NCBI GenBank assembly: GCA_025531455.1
Contig: JAMYHL010000001.1
Span: 868,001-932,000, forward strand
From: Apiotrichum sp. Y4204
Taxonomy: Eukaryota > Basidiomycota > Tremellomycetes > Trichosporonales > Trichosporonaceae
Length of the DNA stretch: 64,000 nucleotides
Direction of reading: 5' to 3'
Shown: in pieces, positions 46,963-57,613 of the stretch
Layout: the number at the start of each line of letters is the position of its first letter
How positions within the stretch are numbered: the first letter of the stretch is position 1
Position numbers and translations under genes: made by a program
Notes under the pieces: generated by a model
What the model was told of the DNA's origin: nothing
The model's database searches: none
Seen by the model: the letters and a program-made list of their open reading frames with translations, nothing else

Positions 46963-49579
46963 CTAGAGCTGCGCCTCGAGCTCCTCGTAGAGGCGTTCCG
47001 CGAGCTCAAACGCACGGTCTCGCCGCAATCTCCGCTCATCCTCCATCGTGCGCGGAGACCGGATCGCGTGCTGTTCCGATGTGCGCGACCGCGTGCGCGC
47101 GCCAGCAGACATGGACGCAAACGAGGGCCGCCGCGGGTCGCTGCGTAGCGTTCCAGCACCAGTGTGCGAGACGACCGACGGGCGCCGGAACTCGAGGCGC
47201 ACAGGCGAGCCGGCGTCCCGCGATTGTATCGGCGTCAGCGGACGAGAGCTCGAGGGCGACGCGCGCTCGATGCGACGCTGCAGCTTGTCCACCAACTGCA
47301 GGTGGCTCATGACGTTGATACCAGACGCACCGCCAACGCTGTCGCCCCGTCCTCCTCCAGAGGAAACAGCCAGAGCACGCTCCAGCTGAGCGACAGCCTT
47401 GGCCTCATCCAACACCTCGCGCTGCACGACGTCCTCTGCACCATCTCCGAGACCCTCGGGGAGCGCACCAAGAGGCACACCCGCGAACGCGTCCGAATAT
47501 CCTGGTACGTTCGGTGAAGCGGCACCAGAAATGTTGCTCGACCCACCCCGCCCACTCCCCCGGCCACTGCCCTGGCGGGAGGGTGGTGTCTCGACACGAG
47601 TCCCCCGACGGCTGAATATCCGTGACCGCCAGCCTTTGGCCTCGAGCGGCGTTTCCGATCCGCCGTGCCGGTTCCACTCCTTTGTCGGGCCTTCCTCGGG
47701 CGCGTCATCGAGAGCAAAGAGCGCGGTCATAAAGTCCATGTTGCCTCCTTCCGGACCAGCAACAGAATCCCGCATCATGCTCTTTTCCTGCGGGTCATTC
47801 ATAGTCGTGAAAGGTGCCTGGAATCCAGGCCCGTTGGCTGTGGCCGCGACGTCCTTATCGAGGCTGTTATTGTCGCTCGGCGGCTCCTTTTTCGGGAACT
47901 TGACTGCCCACGCCTCACGGAAGCCGTTGCGGAGACACGGGTCGACGAAAACGCACAGCTGGAGGTCAGAGGTTGTCGATGGCACAAAACTTACCGCCAC
48001 GAAAACGCAGCCTCGAGCGCCGTAGAGAAAGTAGTAAACAATATAGAGTCCGTATTCTGCTCTTGATTTGACGCCACCCGTGGCGGAGATGTACAGGTCG
48101 CCGACTGCTGTCAGTGCTGGATCTGAACATGGTCCCTTATGATCCAACTCACTGCTGATCACGCCGTTTACGATGAAGAGGGCAACCGGATACGCCGCGA
48201 TACGTATCGCGATACGCACGAAGCGGTCTTCGAGGTGCCCAAAAGTGCGGGCGTTCTCGCGCGACTGCCGCCGGCGGTGGATAATCCGCTGGAACACGTT
48301 CCGTTTAGGTGCAGGCCGGCCGTCCTCCTCCGACTCGTCGGTGAGCATGGTGAGGTTCATGCTGTCGGTGCTAAAGAGGGCTCGTGAGGTGGCGCGGCCC
48401 TGGCGGAATAAGGCGATGAGTGTCTGTGTGTCAGGAATGTGGACCGAATGAATGGGGGTTGGGAGTATCTCATTTCGGATAATCTCCCGATATGAGCTCA
48501 CCGGAATGACAGCAGCGAGCGCAATGACACATGACAACAGCTGCCATAAATAGAGGTCGAGGACCATGTTGCGGATTCGCGTCTTGTCGTTGTTGGCCTT
48601 TATCCAGCTGCACGTCAGCATTCTGCATTCCTGCGCCACCTTGCACCCATCGTGAGACCTACCAAACATCGAGGACGGGGTCCCAGCCAAAGTGCCCGAG
48701 TGCGCCAGGAATAATGGGGACGAAAAGACCTATGAAGAGTGAAAAGCCGATGTAGTATCGTTCGAGCTCTGGCCGTTAGCTTCTAAAGTGATAGCGGCCA
48801 TGATCTTAAGACAACATATCGGGCAGCAAAGACGCAGCATTGTTCTGGGGTGCAGAGGGATCGTGCATACCCAGCTGCGATGCGGACAACAGGATCGGTG
48901 GTGCTTCACACACGTGTACAGGACACTCACTCAGGCGGATGGGGTTAAGGCCGAGAACGATGGTGATGGCGAGGTTGACCGCGATGGACGCGACAAGGTA
49001 GTTGACCCTAATGTCAGCAACCACTGCCATGTCATTCATCTTGCCAGAGATTCTGCCCATGACACTTACACGCCCATGCCGGCCATCATAAAGTAGACGC
49101 CGGTCGCGCATACTCCGGCAGGTTGACGGCCAGTTATGCCCGGCTGGAGCTGTCAGCTGGTGTGCTCTCTCTGCGTCTCGCCACTCACGACAACGACGAC
49201 GAGGTACGCGATATCATAGACAATCTCGCATGCCAGCGCGTGCAGGAGGAGACGGAAGCTGACGCGATCCAGGCTGTATCGTGCAGAGGGGATGGACCAG
49301 ATCCAGGCGGAGAGCGACAGCACCGTCGTGCACGCGACTATGGAGCACGCCGCGGCAGCGGAGGACTGAATCTCGTTCGCCTGTTGACGCGGTCCCGAGA
49401 CAAATGGCCAAGAGAATGGGAGATGAAAAGTCGCGCGAGAGGTAAATTAGACATTCGGCAATCGAGGGGGGTTATGCAATGCGAGGCGAAGCGCCAGATA
49501 CGGGTCGGCTGTCAGTATGTGTTGGCGTGCAGGATAGAGTGGGACGCACCTTGACATGGCTATCTGAGAGCTCGAACAT
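46963..49579 (-). CDS. seven-transmembrane receptor-like protein with long cytosolic tail
   Basis: Eight exons, 49579..49550, 49380..49189, 49143..49070, 49007..48931, 48768..48663, 48607..48153, 48104..47995 and 47958..46963, give 679 residues. Seven hydrophobic helices are visible: SIVACTTVLSLSAWIW, LLHALACEIVYDIAYLVVVV, the VNYLVASIAVNLAITIVLGL region, YYIGFSLFIGLFVPIIPGA, LYLWQLLSCVIALAAVIPV, IAIRIAAYPVALFIVNGVIS and YGLYIVYYFLYGARGCVFVA. A basic, Ser-rich third cytosolic loop of about 85 residues lies between helices 5 and 6. A tail of roughly 330 residues is rich in Ser, Arg and Gly. Topology and loop length fit fungal G-protein-coupled receptor-like proteins of the cAMP/Git3-like group; the ligand is unknown. 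The first exon (MFELSDSHVK) is inferred from phase and a GTGCGT donor. The acceptor at 48105 could be three bases earlier. Confidence 0.78.
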
Positions 49580-51272
49580 CTGCGCATGTGCGTGAAAAGT
49601 GCGCGAATGTCGAGTGGAGGAGAGTAAATGTAAGGTGTTGCAATCGACCGAGTGATGGATTGAAGGGATGTTTTTGCTGTTGTAAGTAGTATGCAGCTGA
49701 TAACTGTGCGCCATATTGCTTCTGATTCGGGTACTAGGGCTTGGCCCCCTCTGCACCTCCTTCATCACATCACTGTCCCCTTTGGATCTTTGCCTTTACC
49801 CTTTGGACCTGTGGCGTGTGGGTTGCTTGCTCTTGGCGCAAAGCTTGTGGCCTAGCCCATAAGACAAGCCAACATTATAAGACAACCTACCTGCCTTGCA
49901 GGCTACGCTAACGGAGAGTCTCAGGCACACGTGATGCTTCGATCGGGGTCGCCCTCCCAGATCCCAGACCTTCAGACGGCACACACACGCCAGACACTTC
50001 TCGGGCAGCTGTGCGCAGCAAGGACCTATGACGAAGAGGAGAGCAGAGTCTGGAGAGAGGGCTTACATGCCCTAAGGGCTCTCTGTTCATATGCCGTTAC
50101 ACGTTCCTGACAGTCTCCGCTGCGCCGGGGGTCTGCGTGCTATTTCCTGCCAGGAGTACTCTTTCAGCTCTACCTCTGATAGCAAACATTGTAATGAGGA
50201 TGTTCCCCTATTGAACACTGACTGATCTACATACGCCCATTAGTGACTCCGCACAACCAGACATGCAAGGCAACTCCACCAGGGGTCCTTTGCGATGTTA
50301 ATTATTACCAGGGGCTGTTGTCCTCCCCAGCCATGCCGAGACGCATCACATAATCGAATGCAGTTGGAATCAGGACACGCATCAGGTCTACTCAATTGAT
50401 TTCCATTCTTTCCAAAAGATCAGCCCTCGCGGGTTCCGAAACGCATCCTGGATCCTGGATTTGTTCGGATCGTCGCTCCGTGTGCCGCGGACAAGGCTGG
50501 ACCAGCTGGACATCCGACGGACGCGCGGGCCGACGCCACAGTATCGTATTTCGTGTGGGATCAAGTCAGGCGCTCGGGTGTGACGGCCATGACTGTCGGG
50601 CGGGCGTCACTTGTGAGACGGGTCGAGGAGCTCGGAGGCTCGGAGGGCTTAGTTGACGGGCCGGATCCCGCTATGTGGGGCGGCGAGAGTGCGAGATTGT
50701 GGCCTCGACTTGTGTTCTGATCGCCGGATGGGTCTGAGCGTCGTGGCATGTGGCACTGTGGCGGGGGCAGTAATGATCGCCGCATCGGAGGATTGAAGGA
50801 TCGCTGTTGGTTTGGATTGGCTATTCTGAGATAATCGGTCTTAGGTTCGCCAACGCGTCGACAGCTGCTTGGACGCTTGTTCTTCTGGTTCATGAGCTGT
50901 CCAAAAGAATCGACACGATCAGCGGGGAGACAGTGTAATCACCTGGTGGGACGAGAGTATGTGGTGATGAGATGTTGCCGTGGTGTCATTGTCGTACACC
51001 GACGCATGACTTCTGGAGAAGACAATAGGTGGCACCGATAGAGGAGTCGAATCGGTGCTCCAAATTGTGCTCTGCACTTTCCATATGTGAGAGCACCGTT
51101 GGGGATTATCTACGGGCCCCTATGCTCAGTAGACCGCCATGGCACGTCGATAAGAGGACAATGCTGTACTGTACACCTGGCGATACAGTACTGTATGTCA
51201 CTGGCGATACAGCCGTAACAATCACTATACAAATTAGCATTCATCTATAACACACCATCTATGTACACCATT
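49580..51272. other. intergenic region
   Basis: Upstream of the receptor-like gene and downstream of the Nudix gene. No gene, RNA or repeat recognised. Confidence 0.55.
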
Positions 51273-52545
51273 CTACCCGCGCGTATAATACGTCTCACCA
51301 CTCGCCACCCTCTCGCCATTACTCTTCCCCCACTCAATCTTCCCCGCCCTCGTCTCGGGCACGAGGAGCGCAGCAGGGAGGCGCTCGACAATGTCGGCGA
51401 TCGCGGCCGCAAAGGGCGTCTGACCGGGACTAAAGTGCCCATAAGCCGGTTCGGCGCCGTACGCCAGCGTCGCGGTGCTGATCAGCACGTTGGAGGTAAA
51501 CCCGCGCACCGAGGTGTGCGATGTGCGGAAGCGCTGCGGTGAGACTTTGTCATTTGGGAGTTCGTTCTACTCACGTGCATCCGATACGCGCCTGTGGATC
51601 CGACGCGGTCCTCTTGCGACTGCTATCAGCGCGGCTCCACATGTGTGCTCACATGTGTGTCCTCTTCAAAGGGCCACCAGTCGCCTACTTCGGCCAAGGG
51701 CTCGCTCGCGTGGCCGGTGAAGATGGCGGAGAGGGGGTGGTCGAAGATACGGTCCACCTCGTCTGGGTTGGGGACGAGCGTGCCGATCAGCGCCGGATCC
51801 GCAACGAACGCCACCACCGCTGTCATCAGAGCTGGACTGCTGGCAGAACTCACGCGTGACCACAATGTGGTTCTTCATGTGTGCACCGAGCGGAAGGACC
51901 GTTAGGACCGGGTCCAGTATTGCAATTGTGTAGATATCAGGATGGTCTGGCGGAAGGCCAACCTCCTCGTGCGCCTCGCGACGGGCAGTGTACACTGCCG
52001 ACGGGTCCTCGGGGTCGCGTTTGCCGCCGGGCAGGGCCTGGGGTCAGAGTAATTGGGAGTCAGGAGCGCACTGTCTGTCCGGGGTTACGCCTGTCGTCAG
52101 TTCAATCTTCAATCATCTACGCACCTGAGATGGCTTCCACGCGTTGTGAGCACGACGCGCAGCCCGCTCTCCCCCGGCCGCTGGTACAGCGTCACGAGCA
52201 CGGCCGCTTGACGCACGACGCCAAATCTAGTGTCAGCCCGCGTCAATTCGGCTTCACTTACTCAATTTCTGGCGCAGTTTTGTGCTCTGCCAGGCGGGTA
52301 AGACACGCGCGGCTCTCCTCGCCGAGATCCTCGAGCGCCTCGGGTGGCGGCAGGCCGACGGTATACACCGTCCCGGGGTCGGGACACGGTCCGTGGCCGT
52401 GGTCCGCGCCGACGGGCGTCGTGCTCCCCGAGTCGTACATGTCGTGGTGGGCGCGGTGGTGCGCGACTGCCGGCGAGACCTCGAGTTTATGTATGCCCGT
52501 GGGCGGGGCGGGCAGCGTCCCCGCTTCGACGAGGTCGGTTGCCAT
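51273..52545 (-). CDS. Nudix hydrolase, coenzyme A diphosphatase (Pcd1/NUDT7-8) type
   Basis: Seven exons, 52545..52262, 52226..52125, 52090..52072 (19 bp), 52037..51854, 51819..51653, 51619..51575 and 51533..51273, give 353 residues; introns are 33 to 41 bp. The micro-exon supplies RNPGQT, which restores the CoA-diphosphatase signature LTTRGSHLRRNPGQTALPGG (121-140). The Nudix box follows: GGKRDPED, two extra residues compared with the standard spacing, then ARREAHEEVGL (153-163), with Glu156, Glu159 and Glu160 as metal ligands. ILDPVLTVLPLG and YRMHRFRT are also family features. The enzyme would split CoA or oxidised CoA into 3',5'-ADP and 4'-phosphopantetheine, often in peroxisomes; no clear C-terminal PTS1 is seen (ends YYTRG). 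It is divergent from the binding-protein gene. Confidence 0.88.
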
Positions 52546-53034
52546 CGGAGCCGGTGAGGGATGGATTAGGGTGGGAAAGGGTTTGTGCGCCCCTGTGGAA
52601 TGGGGCTGGTGCTCGACTGCGGTCACGGCGTGCAGAAGGGATGGACAGTTGCGGTAGTCTGAATGTCCCAGAGAAAAGAGAGAAAGTGTGAGAAATGTGT
52701 TTCTCCCGACTTTTATATTCTTATCTCTCGATGTCGGAGTCGTCACTGAGCTCGACTCGGCGTCGGCAATCGGCGCAGGCCGCTCGGGAATGTGGGGAAG
52801 CAGAACGATAGCCGCTGCCCCAACAGAGGAAACTTTGTAGTGGGATCCTCCACTTTGTATTGGCGGAAGTCGCCGACCCTAATTCCCAGTATACTCCCGC
52901 TAATCGCTCCCATTCACTAGCCGCTCAATCAATCCGATGCCCATCGAGCGGCCGGTGACGCACATCGCATTTTCGAACATGACCACACCTCACCACTTCT
53001 TCTTATGCTCCCCTCCCCCCGTCTAGCCGCAATC
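52546..53034. promoter_or_regulatory. shared upstream region of divergent genes
   Basis: 489 bp separate the start codons of the Nudix gene (minus) and the periplasmic-binding-fold gene (plus), so both promoters must lie here or overlap the genes. No single element stands out by eye. Confidence 0.5.
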
Positions 53035-54177
53035 ATGAGCAAGCTCCGCGTCGGCTGGCACCGCGAGCACTTTCTCTCGCCCCTTCTCCAGCTCGTCGCC
53101 GAGGACGCCGGGCGCTCCATCGAGCTCGTCGAGTGTCCTGGCGGCACGGGCGACATGCAGGTCAAGCTCAAGAATGGCGAGATCGACGTGTGCATTGGTG
53201 GGTAGAGCTGCTATCTACAAGGTTTCGTCAGCAGCGTCATTCTGCCCTCCAGTACTCACTTCCAGCACTTACGGACGCGCTGATTGCCGGTCTTGCGAAT
53301 GGCCAGGACGCGTATAAGCTCGTTGGGCGGTACATTGCCTCTCCTCTCCGCTGGTGAGTCGCCTCCCATTGCTCACGCTCACCTGTAGGGCAATCATCAC
53401 AGGCAAGGACAGCAAGTACACCGAGGTCGACCAGCTGAAGGGCACGACATTCGGCATTTCGCGTCTCGGGTCCGGCTCGCAGGTGGGTCTCCACTGACGG
53501 CAGCACTGACTCCAGGTTATGGCCTCCGTCCTCTCGCTGCAGCAGGGCTGGGCGGCGGACGAGCAGCCGCAGTTCAAGGGTGGGGTCTGATGACCAACAG
53601 CGCTAACCCCAGTCGAGGGCCAGTTCAAGCCCCTCCGCGACTCGGTCAATGCCGGCGAGAGTGGGTGCCATTCGTGATGTAAACTGACCCCCAAGCATCC
53701 GTGTTCCTCTGGGAATGGTTCACGACCAAGCCGTACGTCGACAGCGGCGAGGTGCGCTTCATTGGGAGCGTATACAGTGAGTCTTGTCGAGCTAGACATT
53801 CATGGGCGAGCTCTCCGGATTTGAGACTAACAGCAGCCCCGTGGCCGTGCTGGTCGATCGCGGCCGCGCGCACCGCCGACAACGCCGCCGTTTCCGCGTT
53901 CCTCTCCGCACTGCAGCCGCACGTCGTGCGCTTTAACTCGGACGAGTCGCGCGCCGGCCCCGCAGTCGAGTACGTTGCGCGCACATTCTCCCAGAAGCCC
54001 GAGGACGTCGTCGAGTGGCTCAAGACCGTGCGCTGGGAGGAGCGCTTGCCCGAGGTCAGCGAGGAGACCGTACGCAAGACCCTCAGCGTCCTCGAGAAGG
54101 CTGGTGTCGTCAAGCCGCGGGAAAACTGGGACATGGGCATGTTTGTCAACACGGATGTCGCGACCGTCGTGGCGTAG
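53035..54177 (+). CDS. periplasmic-binding-protein-fold (type 2) cytosolic protein, Ca3427-like
   Basis: Seven exons, 53035..53197, 53266..53353, 53389..53482, 53516..53579, 53613..53660, 53696..53776 and 53837..54177, give 292 residues; introns are 33 to 68 bp. The chain begins KLRVGWHREHFLSPLLQLVAED, the first strand and helix of a type 2 periplasmic-binding fold. Typical later blocks are GDMQVKLKNGEIDVCIG, LKGTTFGISRLGSGSQVMASVL and WEWFTTKPYVDSGEVRFIGS. The sequence resembles the fungal Ca3427 family, known for a PBP2 fold and grouped with NMT1/THI5-like proteins. The Cys cluster of Thi5-type pyrimidine synthases is absent, so thiamine synthesis is unlikely. No signal peptide. Ligand and role are unknown. 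A second, earlier ATG at 53005 is out of phase with the exon. Confidence 0.82.
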
Positions 54178-54318
54178 GCGACGTAGATGCATCGGTACGA
54201 TCGACGGAGCTGCGGGATCACGCGGTGGGCAGGACCACAACCATTCAACGTCAACATATGCCAAAACAAGGCGAACGGCGGCTTTCGTGTGGTTCCCACA
54301 TCAGCCGTCCATATCAGC

Positions 54319-54330
54319 AAAAATCAAAAA
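54319..54330 (-). terminator. RNA polymerase III terminator of tRNA-Asp
   Basis: Two T runs (TTTTTGATTTTT on the minus strand) begin five bases after the discriminator base. This is the usual Pol III stop. Confidence 0.75.
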
Positions 54331-54334
54331 GAGA

Positions 54335-54424
54335 CTTCCTGACGGAGAATCGAACTCCGATCTCCCGCGGTCAAACTGATTACGTAATGACAAGCGAGCA
54401 TACTAGCCGTTATACGATCAGGAA
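54335..54424 (-). tRNA. tRNA-Asp (anticodon GTC) with 18-nt intron
   Basis: The 90-base gene folds completely. The acceptor stem TTCCTGA pairs with TCAGGAA, discriminator G. The D stem is GTAT/GTAT with a yeast-tRNA-Asp-like G-U pattern. The anticodon stem CTCGC/GCGGG has loop TTGTCA-intron-C. The T arm is CGGAG-TTCGATT-CTCCG. The intron is the 18 nt after A37, the canonical position. Oligo-T follows on the transcribed strand. Confidence 0.9.
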
Positions 54425-54915
54425 ATTGTTATTTTACGAACGAACCTGTAGAACATGTATGGGATAGGCGACGATTGGCACGATCTGCGAGTCATTCTGG
54501 ACGTGACAAACGTTGCGTCGGAGGACATTGGCTTGTTGAGTACTGGCTGCTGGTCGGTGGATATCGGAGGATGCTGGGGAACAAGCTCCCAGACGTCAGG
54601 AATGGGTGGTATGGGAAGAAACGGCCGGGTGGACGGTAATCCGCCAAGCTGGATGACTTGCTCGAGCGTGACTGGTACACGTCTTGGTCCGCTCTGGTTC
54701 TCCAACGTAGTCGAGGACGCGTCCTCTGTGTGAGGTCCGATCCACTCTGAGAGTCGCCCACCATCTCCCCACTTGCATTGTCTTCGATCGCGCTCCGAGC
54801 TCCGGATATCTCTGGACCACCTGCGTCTCGACCTTGGCATTCGCGTCCCTCGGCCTCGAGCGCCGAGTTGCCGAATTAAACGCTCGAGCCTCTTGTCCAC
54901 GATGCGCGCATCCCG
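54425..54915. other. intergenic region between tRNA genes
   Basis: About 490 bp upstream of tRNA-Asp, after the tRNA-Val terminator. No feature recognised. Confidence 0.6.
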
Positions 54916-54920
54916 AAAAA
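54916..54920 (-). terminator. RNA polymerase III terminator of tRNA-Val
   Basis: Five T residues on the minus strand, two bases downstream of the discriminator base. Confidence 0.75.
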
Positions 54921-54922
54921 GC

Positions 54923-55046
54923 TGATGACTGGCAGGTTCGAACTGTCGACGTTTTGCGATCCCCCCGTCGTTTACCCCGTCCTTGTTCGGAAGGAGGCGC
55001 GTACGTTGGTGTAAAGCAAACACTCTAACCACTGAGTTAAGTCACC
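54923..55046 (-). tRNA. tRNA-Val (anticodon TAC) with 51-nt intron
   Basis: The acceptor stem GGTGACT pairs with AGTCATC (one G-U). The D arm is ACTC-AGTGGTTA-GAGT. The anticodon stem TTTGC/GCAAA has loop TTTACA-intron-C, anticodon TAC. The 51-nt intron follows A37. The T arm is GACAG-TTCGAAC-CTGCC with one A-C mismatch, the only weak point. TTTTT starts two bases after the 3' end. The total of 124 nt equals 73 plus the intron. Confidence 0.82.
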
Positions 55047-55056
55047 CCGCGTACGG

Positions 55057-55209
55057 GGTCGTTTTGGGGGTGTGCGGCGAGGGTGGTTGGGAGCCCGTCT
55101 GTTTTCGTGTTGACGAAAGTGAGAGAGCCGTGTGGATGTCATCCAGGTTTCGTCAACACGAAAACAGACGGGCTCCCAGTCACCTTCGCCCGACACCCCA
55201 AAAGCGACC
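55057..55209. repeat. 153-bp long inverted repeat (MITE-like hairpin) next to tRNA-Val
   Basis: Arms of about 62 bp run from 55057 (GGTCGTTTTGGGG...) to 55118 and back from 55148 to 55209. They share an uninterrupted inner block of about 31 bp (TTTCGTCAACACGAAAAC onward to GGGCTCCCA) and match roughly 90 percent overall. The loop is 29 bp. The element starts 10 bp from the 5' end of tRNA-Val. No coding capacity is apparent. Confidence 0.85.
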
Positions 55210-55527
55210 TTTGGCCCTTGGAGGATGATAGGCCCTCCCTTGTTGGGAGGCTTTTGGTCAGCATCATGCGACAATCGAGTTGCCATTCATTGTGCGTATG
55301 CCAGTGACGCTGTGCAGCAGAGAGAAACTGGTCAGTAGATGAGTAGGTCATTAGCGAAAGGCGATTCCAAAATGAAGGCATCAGCAACGGCCAGCGCCAC
55401 GCCAGCGCGAACGCCTGTAGATCCGGCGACCTCTGAGCTGCAATAGGATAAGTAACATCAGTAGAAACCACCACCCTCAATACTAAACTCGTATCAAATG
55501 CAATGTTGTATGCTCACTATGAGACTA
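55210..55527. other. intergenic region downstream of PCF11
   Basis: 318 bp between the inverted repeat and the PCF11 stop codon. A shorter GC-rich palindrome (GGCCCTCCCTTGTTGGGAGGC) lies at about 55231-55251. Confidence 0.5.
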
Positions 55528-57613
55528 CTACGCCGGCTCGCTCTTGACACCCGCGGCAGCGGCAAGCGCTGCAGACGCAAGCGCCAAAGTATCGGCGCTG
55601 AGCCCCGCGAGCGCCGCCGCCGGGTCCATCTTGGGCGTTTCGCTCCTCTCCTTCTCCTTCTCCTCCCTCTTCTCGACGTTCTCGACCTTGACGCGCTTCG
55701 CCGCGTCCTCCGCTTCGGGCTCCGTACTCGCTTTACGTTTCGCGCCGTCGTCGACGCTCGGCGCGGGCGAGCGCGACTCGGCGCGTTCTCGTGATAGCAG
55801 GCGCGCGGCGATCGTCGACTCGGCGCGGCAGACGGCGTGGTAGATCTGGGGATTAGCTTCACGTTTGTCTCTTCTAGCGGTACCCACTTGTGACCCAACC
55901 TCGACGGCGTTCATAAACACCCACTCCTCCTCGTCCTCGTTCCACTCGGACTTGAACGGCTCTTTGCACACCGGACAGGGGATCTTGGCCTTGGCCGGAT
56001 CGCTGGGTGCACGCACCCACTTGCGCTTGAGCGACGCGATGCGCTCGGCGGGGAGCTTGGCGGGCAGCGCAGTGTCGCCCTTTTTCGGTGAGGTGGACGG
56101 CCCGCCACCCTCGACGTTCTCGTCGATCCACTCTTCGGCACGCGGGAGCCAGCGGCGGTGCGCGCCGCGCCCCTCCGTCTGCCTCTCCTTGCGATTCCGA
56201 CGGAAGTGCCAGTCCATGTGCGCTTGTAGCTTGTTCTCGCCCTCGGGGAAGCGCATCCCGCACTGTTTGCAGCGGACTGGGAGGTGCGCGACGGGCAGCT
56301 CGAGTCTGGGGGTTAGTGGAAAGTTAGGGTTAGAAAACAAGGAGAACATAACCCACCTGGAAGAGTCCAAAAAGTCGACACGGACGTCGAGCGCAAGGAT
56401 CATCTCCTCGTAGCTGTCGAGGCCGGTCTTGGGCTTGACGCCCGGCTCGGGGGTTCGAGGCTGAGAGAGGACGCCAGAGTTGTTGAGGTTACGGAGAATG
56501 TCGGCCACGTTGAAAGGGATAGCAGGGGCGGGGGCAGTGACGGGTGGTGCCGGTGTCGGTGCTGCCGGGGTGGGGATAGCAGAGGCAGGGAGGGGAGAGT
56601 TGTAGCCCTGGCCCTGGAAGGGGGGATATGGCGAGTGGCCTCCCGGCTGTTGGTGGTGGGACTGGGGAGGGAATGACGGCGGAGGACGGACTGCTGCGGC
56701 GCGAGGCTGAGCGGCCGGCGGCTGTGGAGCATTCTGTGCCAGACGGTGTAGTTGAGCCGACGATGGTTCGTGGCCGGCCTTCATGGCGCGCACCTTTTCT
56801 ACAATGTCCGCCAACTCTTGCTGGGTGACTTGATCGGAAGAGAGAAGCTGGTCAATCTGCACCAAAACATTAACAGTCTTGGCGCGCGATGTGCTAAACT
56901 CCTTTGCCATCTCGGCCTCCTTTTCTTTCAAGAACTCGCGGAGCATGGCCTGGACCTGGGGCTGGGTGAGGACGGCCGCCGAGCCCAGAATCGTCCGCTC
57001 AACCTCTTCGCGCATCGCAACAGGGTACAATTCGGCGCCATAGGGGCCACCGTTACGCCATAGCTTTAGCATCTCCTCCATCCTGCTCTTGGTCACGCCG
57101 TCGACTTCGCGGTACGTCTTGAGGTAGAGCTTGCCGAGAAAGGACGGGAAGAGCTGGTCCGTATACGGTTGCCCGACATTCTTCGAGATAGAGTCGATGA
57201 GATATAGTAGTGGAAGCTTGCCTTGAGGCGGCGCCTGGTTGCGTTAGTGGAACAGAACAATCAAAACATGAGACGGCGGTTTGTGTGTCAATTTGCTACT
57301 CAATTCGCACACGCTTCCCACCATTCATATCCAAAACAAAAAGGAAACGCACCCGCAGCACTGCCTGCTCAATTTCTTCAGTGATGGCCTGCATACCCAT
57401 CCAGTTGCTCTCGTCGCGCTGGCGCTTGGCCTCAAGAGAGAGGCTCTGGATGATCGGGCGCGAGTTGAATGTGAGTTCTGAAAGCCGGCTAGCATACCAT
57501 GCGCGATAGGGGTCGTGGTGCTGGTTGTACTGTGGCATGTCATACCCGCCGCCGCCACCGCCGTGGTGGCTGTGCGGGGGATATTGCTGCGGTTGGGCGT
57601 AGTGGCCGTACAT
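55528..57613 (-). CDS. PCF11: pre-mRNA cleavage complex II protein Pcf11
   Basis: Four exons, 57613..57353, 57234..56357, 56305..55888 and 55845..55528, give 624 residues. A His/Gly/Tyr-rich lead precedes the CTD-interaction domain (about 30-155), with LPLLYLIDSISKNVG and TKSRMEEMLKLWRNGG typical of Pcf11. A helical segment rich in Glu and Lys (about 170-235) and a Pro-rich linker follow. Zinc finger 1 is Cys392-x2-Cys395...His409-x3-His413. Finger 2 is IPCPVCKEPF...YHAVC. Between them is the acidic EWIDENVEG region and, near the second finger, WVFMNAV. The C-terminus is Lys/Glu-rich, then Ala-rich. The protein binds Ser2-phosphorylated RNA polymerase II tail and acts in cleavage, polyadenylation and termination. 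The third intron (42 bp) is a multiple of three without stops, so retention would add 14 residues. Confidence 0.93.

Noticed and set aside
53035..54177. Thi5/NMT1 pyrimidine synthase
   Set aside because: The fold is similar, but the cysteine cluster and key histidine pattern of Thi5 are absent.
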